Source: Clostridiaceae bacterium
GTDB taxonomy: Bacteria; Bacillota; Clostridia; DSM-8532
Reading direction: 5' to 3'
Length of the DNA: 40,185 nt
Assembly (NCBI GenBank): GCA_012840245.1
Contig: DULR01000020.1
Coordinates: 1-40,185 of the forward strand
Shown here in pieces: positions 7,810-14,050 of the stretch; the first letter of the stretch is position 1, and each line of letters starts with the position of its first letter. A program made the position numbers and the translations under genes. Below the pieces are notes generated by a model. It worked only from the letters and a program-made list of their open reading frames with translations. It was not told the DNA's origin and did not search any database.

Positions 7810-8772
7810 ATGGAACCCATCAAACTGATACCCACCTGCAAAGATTATATCTGGGGTGGCAATTTGCTGAGAACAAGATATAATAAGGTTTCCGATAAGG
7901 ATATAATTGCCGAGTCATGGGAACTTTCCTGCCATAAGGATGGCCCGTCTGTAGTGGCTGACGGAAAACATGCGGGAAAGACCCTAATCGAATATCTGGA
8001 ATCAGAAGGGCCGAAAGTGCTGGGGACCAGATGTGGAAGATTCAAAGAGTTTCCCATCATGATAAAGCTCATAGACGCTAAAAACGATCTTTCGATACAG
8101 GTGCATCCCGACGATGAATATGCCCTTAAGAATGAAGGCGGGTATGGCAAGACCGAGATGTGGTATGTCCTTGACTGTGAAGAAGATGCATCGTTGATAT
8201 ATGGCTTCAGGCAGCCAATAAGCAGGGAGGAATTTGCAAAAAGGATAAAAGAGAACACTCTTATGGAAGTAGTAAATAAGGTGCCTGTAAAAAAGGGAGA
8301 TGTGTTTTTTATTGAAGCAGGAACGCTTCATGCCGTCGGAAAAGGGATAGTGCTCGCAGAAGTACAGCAAAGCTCCAATCTGACTTACCGTGTTTACGAT
8401 TATGGCAGACTGGGGGCAGACAACAAACCGCGTGAGCTTCATATAGACAAAGCAATAGATGTTACGAATCTGAATCCTCCGGCCAGAAGACCCGGAGCAC
8501 ATGGCCAGCCTGAAGAAAAGGAAGGATTTACAAGCACCCTTTTGGCAGAGTGTGAATACTTCCATACCGAAGCGGTCGAGGTCAGGACCAAAGCTGCATT
8601 CGAAGTAAATGACGAATCATTTGTCTCAATCATCTGCCTTGAGGAAGATACGACCCTGGCATATAAGAACGGAACGATGGACATCAAAAAAGGAGACAGC
8701 GTTTTCCTTCCCGCAGGCATGGGAAGATATGAGATATTACAGCCATGCAGGCTGCTGGTCACAAGGATATAA
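7810..8772 (+). CDS. manA: Mannose-6-phosphate isomerase, class I
   Basis: This 320-residue zinc enzyme interconverts mannose-6-phosphate and fructose-6-phosphate. The N-terminus IKLIPTCKDYIWGGNLL is the family start. Zinc ligands are in QVHPDDEYA and in IEAGTLHAVGKG, and the downstream strand EVQQSSNLTYRVYDYGR is a class I hallmark. It has the short form typical of Bacillota, without the extra helical domain of E. coli ManA. I prefer ATG 7810 because GGGAG lies 8 bases upstream; ATG 7804 is too close to it. The gene is monocistronic, with terminators on both sides. It could feed mannose into glycolysis or supply mannose-6-phosphate for glycan precursors. Confidence 0.95.
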   Translation: MEPIKLIPTCKDYIWGGNLLRTRYNKVSDKDIIAESWELSCHKDGPSVVADGKHAGKTLIEYLESEGPKVLGTRCGRFKEFPIMIKLIDAKNDLSIQVHPDDEYALKNEGGYGKTEMWYVLDCEEDASLIYGFRQPISREEFAKRIKENTLMEVVNKVPVKKGDVFFIEAGTLHAVGKGIVLAEVQQSSNLTYRVYDYGRLGADNKPRELHIDKAIDVTNLNPPARRPGAHGQPEEKEGFTSTLLAECEYFHTEAVEVRTKAAFEVNDESFVSIICLEEDTTLAYKNGTMDIKKGDSVFLPAGMGRYEILQPCRLLVTRI

Positions 8773-8795
8773 ATTATCATTTTGAAATCAGGCAT

Positions 8796-8835
8796 AAAAG
8801 ATACCAGATCAAAAACCGGTCTGGTATCTTTTTTT
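8796..8835 (+). terminator. Strong intrinsic terminator after manA
   Basis: AAAAGATACCAGA (8796-8808) pairs perfectly with TCTGGTATCTTTT (8820-8832) and runs into further T residues. Confidence 0.92.
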
Positions 8836-9030
8836 ATAAGTAGCGGCTGTAGCCTGCAGCGATTCGTGTTCGGGGACAGCTCCATTTATTTGTTTTCTCG
8901 TTAAATGAGAAAATGAGTAAATGGTTCCGTCCCCATAAATAGGGATTCAAGTCGCGCTCACTACACAATCCGTGCTTCGCTTTAAATCGCATGCAGGCAC
9001 GCCGCTTAATTTACTCGAGCTGCTACTTAT
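8836..9030. repeat. REP/MITE-like element with terminal inverted repeats
   Basis: The outer ends ATAAGTAGCGGCT (8836-8848) and AGCTGCTACTTAT (9018-9030) are inverted copies matching at 12 of 13 positions. Inside lies an imperfect palindrome (8872-8934): GGGGACAGCTCCATTTA faces TAAATGGTTCCGTCCCC, with a perfect central hairpin TTTTCTC (8893-8899) / GAGAAAA (8907-8913). No open frame is present. The GGGGAC core links it to the elements at 7685 and 26996. The rest of the non-coding stretch (9031-9212) shows only weak dyads and no gene. Confidence 0.55.
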
Positions 9031-9212
9031 CGCATTACAACATTCAACTGCTCCTGCGGAGGCAGTCAGCTCTGAACAGCATGTCTGAGCAGTGACTTTT
9101 GAGACAGCCCCTTATTTTACTATATTTATTGAAACCTAAGCGCCCACTTGCTTTAAAACATATACCCGGACTGCTGGATGAATATACAAATAGATTTAGG
9201 CATTATTTCATG

Positions 9213-9241
9213 TTATCATATCAACTACTTAGTTGTATAAA
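9213..9241 (+). promoter_or_regulatory. Promoter and palindromic operator of the SipW/TasA locus
   Basis: TTATCA (9213-9218) and TATAAA (9236-9241) are 17 bases apart. The spacer contains the palindrome CAACTACTTAGTTG (9222-9235; arms CAACTA and TAGTTG), placed where a repressor would block RNA polymerase. Transcription would start about 60 bases before the first gene. Confidence 0.55.
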
Positions 9242-9305
9242 ACAGCATGAATAAACGCTTTCGATAGTTTATAGATGACGGAAACAACTGGCAGAAGGAG
9301 GTATT

Positions 9306-10259
9306 ATGAAAAAGGCGTTATTTATATTGGCTCTGGTATTAACAATGGTAAGCTCGCTTGTTGCGGGAACGCTTGCAATGTATACTACAACGATAGATAA
9401 TTTGGCTTCCGGCAGCGTGACAGCCAAGGAATTTATTTTTACAAGTGCCGGGACCGATTCATTCAGGCAAGGAATAAAGATAGCTCCTTCGGAGACTGTT
9501 CAATGGCATTTCAAAGTCAAAAACTATGAAGATAACATTGTAACAGAGACAGACCTGTACTACAGGCTAACATTTAACATACGCCCAACTGAAAACAAAA
9601 GCGCCATTGAGCCTTTGACAGTCACTGTCAAGGACCTGGAAGGCAGAATTTTAAACAGCGTGACAGGAACAGGGACCTTTGATGTGTTAGGCTCTTTCAT
9701 GCTTTCTGAAACCGGTCAGGAAAAGGATTACATTGTCGAAATTCATTGGCCCGGGAACGGAAGCGAGGATATAAAATACGCAGGCAATAAGTATGGGACA
9801 AGTATAACAGTTGATGCCCTGGCATCACAGTCTCCGCTGAGCGGTAATACTGAGCCTGGCGGCAACGGAATCATTGTGAGATATGAGACAACAGCTCCAT
9901 GGCAAAACGGACAAAGCGGGATCGATGAATTTGCGTATAAAGTGACCATCACAAACAACACCGACACGGTCATCAAGGATTGGAGCATAGAATTTTCGCT
10001 TCCAAATGAAAGACTGGTCAGTGTCTTGAGTAATGCGCGTTATGTCCAGGGCTTGCCCGAGGGTTCATATAAATTCATAACCCCTGCGTACAACAACCCT
10101 AAGACAGACGATATCCTGCCCGGCAGGAGCGTAACATTCGGCGGTCTTGCACTTGGTTTGGGAAAAGAGGCTATAGAAAACATCATCGTTGACGGCAGTA
10201 ATGTAAACACGATCAATGATGTCGAGTTGATATGTGAGTTCGGTAAGAACTCACTGTAA
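9306..10259 (+). CDS. TasA/camelysin-like secreted protein with C-terminal CBM2-like domain
   Basis: This 317-residue protein has a SipW-type leader: MKK, a hydrophobic helix (4-20), then AGTLAMYTT, where cleavage would occur near residues 20-25. Residues about 25-173 form a TasA/camelysin-like beta domain starting GSVTAKEFIF and ending GTSITVDAL. A Ser/Gly/Pro linker (174-187) leads to a second beta domain (188-317) with YKVTITNNTDTVIKDWSIEF and later PGRSVTFGG. That is the CBM2 (bacterial cellulose-binding) pattern, including W199 and W226. RBS AGAAGGAGG precedes ATG 9306. It starts an operon with a second TasA-like protein and SipW, so export and processing by that SipW is likely. A surface fibre that binds plant cell wall is inferred. 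The CBM call rests on pattern only. Confidence 0.8.
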   Translation: MKKALFILALVLTMVSSLVAGTLAMYTTTIDNLASGSVTAKEFIFTSAGTDSFRQGIKIAPSETVQWHFKVKNYEDNIVTETDLYYRLTFNIRPTENKSAIEPLTVTVKDLEGRILNSVTGTGTFDVLGSFMLSETGQEKDYIVEIHWPGNGSEDIKYAGNKYGTSITVDALASQSPLSGNTEPGGNGIIVRYETTAPWQNGQSGIDEFAYKVTITNNTDTVIKDWSIEFSLPNERLVSVLSNARYVQGLPEGSYKFITPAYNNPKTDDILPGRSVTFGGLALGLGKEAIENIIVDGSNVNTINDVELICEFGKNSL

Positions 10260-10275
10260 TCAGAAAGGACGGGAT

Positions 10276-10398
10276 ATGAGACTCGTAACGATATTATTGC
10301 TTGCGGTTGCGGTCATATTCTGCGCAACCACAGGAACACTTTCAAGCTATACGGCACAATCTGACTTCGGTGTAGACATCGTGGTCAAGTATAAATAA
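10276..10398 (+). CDS. 40-residue SipW-type leader peptide protein
   Basis: A short gene lies between the two TasA-like genes: ATG 10276 follows AGAAAGGACGGG, and TAA ends at 10398. The peptide is MRLVTILLLAVAVIF, then CATTGTLSSYTAQ, then DFGVDIVVKYK. The hydrophobic helix followed by GTLSSYTA is the same layout as GTLAMYTT in its two neighbours, so it looks like a minimal SipW substrate. Cleavage there would release a peptide of only about 15-20 residues. It might be a secreted peptide, a fibre minor subunit, or the remnant of a third paralogue that lost its body. I cannot tell which; the good RBS and tight spacing (16 and 26 bases) argue that it is expressed. Confidence 0.65.
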   Translation: MRLVTILLLAVAVIFCATTGTLSSYTAQSDFGVDIVVKYK

Positions 10399-10424
10399 TA
10401 AGACTTTTTAAGGAGGACATAATA

Positions 10425-10955
10425 ATGAAGAAAACTCTTATCACATTGGCACTCGTTCTCTTGCTCGCGACTTCGGTTATAGCCGGAACGCTTGCAATGT
10501 ATACAACAAGCATAGATAATCTGTCTGAAGGCAGCGTGGTTGCGAAGGAGTTCATCCTTACGAAAGGCGGGACCGATACCTTTGCCCAAAACGTAAAACT
10601 CTCTCCCGGCGAGTCCGAGGAATGGAAGTTCAGCATTAAGAATTATGACGGTAATATAATAAGCGAAACAGCCATGAATCTGGATATAAAGGTTGACGTT
10701 GCTGCAGTTGACGGCAAAGAGGTTATAGCTCCTCTGGTGATCAGTGTCAGGAATTCTGAAGGAGAGATCAAAGGAACCATTACTGCAAACGGAACCATCG
10801 CATTCAACGACGATTTCAGTCTCAGCGACATAGGTCAGGAAAAAATCTATACTGTGTCTGTCAACTGGCCAGGCAATGATGGAGCTGATATAAACTATGC
10901 AGGCGCGGGCTATGGAACCAGGATCAAAGTTTCTGTAACTGGCTTGCAAAAATAA
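10425..10955 (+). CDS. TasA/camelysin-like secreted protein
   Basis: This is a 176-residue paralogue of the first gene of the locus, without the CBM-like domain. The leader (MKK, helix 4-20, AGTLAMYTT) and the mature start (SIDNLSEGSVVAKEFIL) align almost residue for residue with the larger protein, and both share a late motif with WPGN, then YAG and YGT. It fits the single-domain TasA/camelysin family whose members are cut by SipW and assemble on the cell surface, TasA itself into biofilm fibres. AAGGAGG lies 8 bases before ATG 10425. A strong terminator follows at 10975, so this is probably the most abundant product of the locus, with the CBM-bearing paralogue as a companion. Fibre formation is inference. 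Confidence 0.82.
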   Translation: MKKTLITLALVLLLATSVIAGTLAMYTTSIDNLSEGSVVAKEFILTKGGTDTFAQNVKLSPGESEEWKFSIKNYDGNIISETAMNLDIKVDVAAVDGKEVIAPLVISVRNSEGEIKGTITANGTIAFNDDFSLSDIGQEKIYTVSVNWPGNDGADINYAGAGYGTRIKVSVTGLQK

Positions 10956-10974
10956 GTGGGACTAGATTTTCCAG

Positions 10975-11007
10975 GATCCCCGGTTCAATACCGGGGATCT
11001 TTTTTTG
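10975..11007 (+). terminator. Internal terminator between the TasA-like gene and sipW
   Basis: GATCCCCGGT (10975-10984) pairs perfectly with ACCGGGGATC (10990-10999), followed by eight T residues. It lies inside the gene cluster, 20 bases before sipW, and would make the processing and membrane genes depend on read-through. Confidence 0.92.
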
Positions 11008-11027
11008 GGCATAATAACAGTTGAATA

Positions 11028-11570
11028 ATGAAGAAGGGCATGATCGGATTGCATACAAACTATACTACTGATGAAGAAATAGAAGAGATGCGGAAGGCGA
11101 TACGACTGGAGATGAAAAGACAGTCCGACAGTGGCCTCAGGGCTAAGAATAAACTTAGGATGCTGATAAAGACTGCCGGCCAGATCCTGTTTTTCCTGAT
11201 CGTGATATTGCTTTCCTACTCCGTTGTATCAGCCGGTTTGGCCAGGAGCCGGGGAGAGGTTCCCGACATTCTGGGGTTTAATTTGTTTGTCGTCGAGTCA
11301 GGCAGTATGGAACCTACTTTCAACATCGGAGCAGTTATAATATGCCGCAGGCCAGGAAACCCGGAAAAGCTGAAAGTCAATGATATAGTTACTTTTAAGA
11401 ACCTTTCGGGAGATATTGTCACCCACAGGATCGTTGAGGTGGTAAGAGATGACGCAGGCAATACAGCATATCGCACCAAGGGCGATAACCCGAGGAATTC
11501 GGTCGATCCGGAGCTTCTGACCCCGGACAGGGTGATTTCGGTGTTTGTTGCCAAAATACCTTTGACATAG
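11028..11570 (+). CDS. sipW: SipW-type (ER-type) signal peptidase I
   Basis: This 180-residue membrane serine protease removes signal peptides of TasA/camelysin-type proteins. After a charged cytosolic N-terminus there is one membrane helix (about 50-70). The catalytic Ser is in VVESGSMEPTF (S93). Where bacterial type I enzymes have a Lys, this has His in DIVTHRIVEV (H133), the mark of the ER/archaeal/SipW class, and TKGDNPRNSVDPE supplies the Asp region (D153, D160). It ends at AKIPLT, without the second C-terminal helix that B. subtilis SipW has. The RBS is poor, and a terminator precedes it, so low expression relative to its substrates is expected. Its neighbours are its likely substrates. 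Confidence 0.92.
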   Translation: MKKGMIGLHTNYTTDEEIEEMRKAIRLEMKRQSDSGLRAKNKLRMLIKTAGQILFFLIVILLSYSVVSAGLARSRGEVPDILGFNLFVVESGSMEPTFNIGAVIICRRPGNPEKLKVNDIVTFKNLSGDIVTHRIVEVVRDDAGNTAYRTKGDNPRNSVDPELLTPDRVISVFVAKIPLT

Positions 11571-11587
11571 CGGAGGTCAGGTACAGT

Positions 11588-12595
11588 ATGAAGAGTTTCA
11601 TGATCAGATATGACCAAAGTGCTCAGTTTGAGAATGTCGTACTTATGGAAAATGTTTCGTCGTGCGAATATTTTTTGTTTGATGATAATGAGAAAAGGCC
11701 TGTTCTTGAGGGAATAGACCTGCTTGTCAGAAAAGGAGAGGCCTGGGGCATAACCGGCAGATCATCATATGAAATAAAGCTGCTTCTGGAAATCATGGCC
11801 AATATAAGACCATATGAAAAAGGCAGATGTGTTTTGATCGAGAGGGGGATGCTGAGGCTAAAGAGACTGATTCTAAAGCATGTCTTTTATATCTGCACAT
11901 CAGAGATGCTGTATAATAATATGAATGTCCTGGAATTTCTCGTGTTCGCCATGAAAAAGCTTAGCAGGAACACTGTCGAACTTCAGCATCAGCTGTTCGA
12001 GTTTATCATAGATATTGGACTTGGGTATCTGTCGCTTACCCTCAACAAGGTTCTTACCAAAGAGGAGAGGGCGGTCGTGACCCTCATTGCTGCAGCATAT
12101 TCGGACAGCGCCATGATCGTGTTCAATTTCCCTGATTATGATTTCAATGATGTTCTGGTCGATGCCATCAGCAAAATAGCATTATTTGCGAGAGAAAAGG
12201 GTAAAAGCCTGATACTGGGCACAAAAAACAGCCGTCTGATAGAGAAGGCATGCAGTCATACCGCCGTCATTGCTGACGGAAAGATAATTTTTAAGGGCGA
12301 TGTAAGGGAATTTTGTGTAAAGTATGACAATATAGCAGTGGTAATAAGAGACAAGAATCTGGAGTATCTGCAAGATATGCTTTTGCCGCTGCTGGCCGGT
12401 CATAAGCTGACAATAAAGGATGGAAGCCTCTTAATAAGTACTGAAGACAGCGGACCAGATTCTCCTGCTTATATTTTCAGCAAAATATCAGAGGCTGGGA
12501 TTTTTCCTGAATATATGCACATTAATCCCAAAACTGTTTCCAATGCGCTTGAGGAGATATTCGCAAGATATGATCTACAGAAACAGCTACTTTAA
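11588..12595 (+). CDS. Degenerate ABC ATPase-like protein (pseudo-ATPase)
   Basis: This 335-residue protein has the ABC ATPase layout. VLEGIDLLVRKGEAWGITG matches the strand leading into Walker A, but where GxxGxGK(S/T) should follow it reads GRSSYEIK, with Ile at the P-loop Lys position. The signature region reads LTKEER (156-161) instead of LSGGQ. Walker B reads MIVFNFP (176-182), with Asn and Phe in place of Asp and Glu. The H-loop position reads GTKN (211-214). A family-like ending VIADGKIIFKGD (227-238) and a C-terminal extra domain follow. RBS GGAGGT lies 10 bases before ATG 11588, 17 bases after sipW, and its 3' end overlaps the permease gene. It probably forms a complex with that permease but should not hydrolyse ATP. 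The frame is intact, so it is not a decayed pseudogene. Confidence 0.8.
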   Translation: MKSFMIRYDQSAQFENVVLMENVSSCEYFLFDDNEKRPVLEGIDLLVRKGEAWGITGRSSYEIKLLLEIMANIRPYEKGRCVLIERGMLRLKRLILKHVFYICTSEMLYNNMNVLEFLVFAMKKLSRNTVELQHQLFEFIIDIGLGYLSLTLNKVLTKEERAVVTLIAAAYSDSAMIVFNFPDYDFNDVLVDAISKIALFAREKGKSLILGTKNSRLIEKACSHTAVIADGKIIFKGDVREFCVKYDNIAVVIRDKNLEYLQDMLLPLLAGHKLTIKDGSLLISTEDSGPDSPAYIFSKISEAGIFPEYMHINPKTVSNALEEIFARYDLQKQLL

Positions 12596-13991
12596 AAAGG
12601 AGCTCAGACAAAGCTATACAGACAATAAGACAAGCAGGAGCAGAAAAATGGCATTTGCGCTTTTTTCGGGGCTTGTTTCCTTTGCCCTTTATTTCCTTCT
12701 CCAGACGCTGAAGGGCAGCGTGGTAGAGGATACTTTCCCTGAAATCATGCAGCCAAGCTTCTTTTCTACGATCTATATTTATATCCATATGTCTTTTGTA
12801 TTAAATACGGCTTACTTCATCATCAATTATGATTATCTGTTTTTTTCTGAAATAAGGAAAAACTCATGGTATCTCCTGGTGCATATGAATTACAATCCTG
12901 CAATGATGTTTTTTGCAAAGTTTTTCGCGCTTGTTTATTCGGTCTTATGGACCTACTCGGTAGGATTTGCCTTCGTTGTTCTGTTGACCGCGTTTCTCAG
13001 ATATACCTTTGTAGTTGCGTATATACCTTCGCTTTATTTTGCGGGGATAATAGATCTTTTTTTGATAAGCCTGATCACCATGATGATCTCTCTATATTCC
13101 GGAACCGTTACCTACGCCCGCTATATGATATTTTCTTCGGCTGCCTTCATTCCGGCATTGAAGCAGATATCCGGGTTTTACAAAATACTGGCCAATCGTG
13201 TCACCATGCAGAATGTTATGAATTTGTTCGACAGTGGCCGTTCAGTATTTGTACCGTTTGCAGTTTTTTTTATCATATTGTCATTTTTGGCATGCTCGGT
13301 AAGGGCAAGAAGTACAGCCAGGTACTTCAGTTCTCAGGAAGATGACATGCCTTTCCCTGAAGATGTGAGCCTGCTGCGTATTAATTTAAAAACTGGCCGG
13401 CTGGAACCTGCAGTCAAGGGCAGGAAAGAGGCTGGAATAAATAAAACGCTGAACATGACGGTTTCTGTTTTGCTGATAATTTTGATCTGTGCGCTTTTGA
13501 TGTTCAACTTACTGGTTATCCTGATCAACGCAACCACTCCCGGCAGTGAAGTTGCGATCCTTGGTGCCATACCGTATATTTTCAGGTCTGAGACCATGAA
13601 ACCTGAGATCATGCCAAATGACCTTGCTTATTTCAAAAAGGTCGATGCGGATTATGATATCGATAAAGGCCAGATAATCATTTTCAGGCAGGATAATACG
13701 ATATTTGTTGAGAGAGTCATAGATGATATGGAAGATTATCTTGTGGTTGATATAGACTATTATCCGTCGGTGCACCAGACCGGATCCATGCGAAAGACTA
13801 TAAAGAGGGAATTGGTTATAGGAGTGTTCACAGGCAGAAACCGATGGTTGGGGGCTTTGATCCTGTTTGCCAACACCATTTTCGGAAGGGTCCTGTTTTT
13901 GTTTATACCTGCAGTTTTACTGTTTTACCACAGGCAGCTCCGGGGGCTTTATATGCGAAGCAGGAGGACGAGACAAAAAGTTTCTTCTTGA
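12570..13991 (+). CDS. ABC-2-like permease fused to a catalytically altered SipW-like domain
   Basis: This is a 473-residue membrane protein. The first part has about six membrane helices (for example KMAFALFSGLVSFALYFLL and VPFAVFFIILSFLACSV), resembling an ABC-2-type permease. The second part repeats the SipW architecture: a membrane helix (SVLLIILICALLMFNLLVIL), an external segment PYIFRSETMKPEIMPND, then IIIFRQDNTIFVERVIDD, and a final helix. Aligned with the upstream SipW, the catalytic Ser is Thr (codon 13593-13595) and the catalytic His is Glu (codon 13710-13712), so peptidase activity is unlikely. The start is uncertain: ATG 12570 follows GAGGAG by 13 bases, ATG 12543 has no RBS; either overlaps the ATPase-like gene. 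It probably pairs with that protein to bind SipW substrates without cutting them. Function is inferred. Confidence 0.78.
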   Translation: MIYRNSYFKKELRQSYTDNKTSRSRKMAFALFSGLVSFALYFLLQTLKGSVVEDTFPEIMQPSFFSTIYIYIHMSFVLNTAYFIINYDYLFFSEIRKNSWYLLVHMNYNPAMMFFAKFFALVYSVLWTYSVGFAFVVLLTAFLRYTFVVAYIPSLYFAGIIDLFLISLITMMISLYSGTVTYARYMIFSSAAFIPALKQISGFYKILANRVTMQNVMNLFDSGRSVFVPFAVFFIILSFLACSVRARSTARYFSSQEDDMPFPEDVSLLRINLKTGRLEPAVKGRKEAGINKTLNMTVSVLLIILICALLMFNLLVILINATTPGSEVAILGAIPYIFRSETMKPEIMPNDLAYFKKVDADYDIDKGQIIIFRQDNTIFVERVIDDMEDYLVVDIDYYPSVHQTGSMRKTIKRELVIGVFTGRNRWLGALILFANTIFGRVLFLFIPAVLLFYHRQLRGLYMRSRRTRQKVSS

Positions 13992-14016
13992 CATGTCCGG
14001 TTTAAAAACATATACT
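13988..14016 (+). promoter_or_regulatory. Promoter of the lacI-type gene
   Basis: TTGACA (13988-13993) and TATACT (14011-14016) have a 17-base spacer. The -35 box overlaps the stop codon of the preceding gene. Confidence 0.85.
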
Positions 14017-14023
14017 ATTTAAT

Positions 14024-14036
14024 GAAAACGTTTCGG
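14024..14036 (+). promoter_or_regulatory. LacI-family operator 1
   Basis: GAAAACGTTTCGG with palindromic core AAACGTTT lies at the expected transcription start of the regulator gene, pointing to autorepression. The same sequence recurs at 15067 and 15145. Confidence 0.8.
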
Positions 14037-14050
14037 GAGGAAATGGATCA

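Noticed and set aside
10975..10999. tRNA-like GGTTCAATACC motif
   Set aside because: It resembles a T-loop, but it is the loop and stem of a perfect terminator and no acceptor or anticodon arms surround it.
12866..13345. 159-codon alternate-frame ORF within the permease gene
   Set aside because: Same-strand overlap with the hydrophobic permease frame, with no RBS and no family pattern.
11588..13991. Active ABC exporter for the TasA-like proteins
   Set aside because: All nucleotide-binding motifs of the ATPase-like protein are altered, and TasA-type proteins carry Sec-type leaders, so energised ABC export is unlikely.
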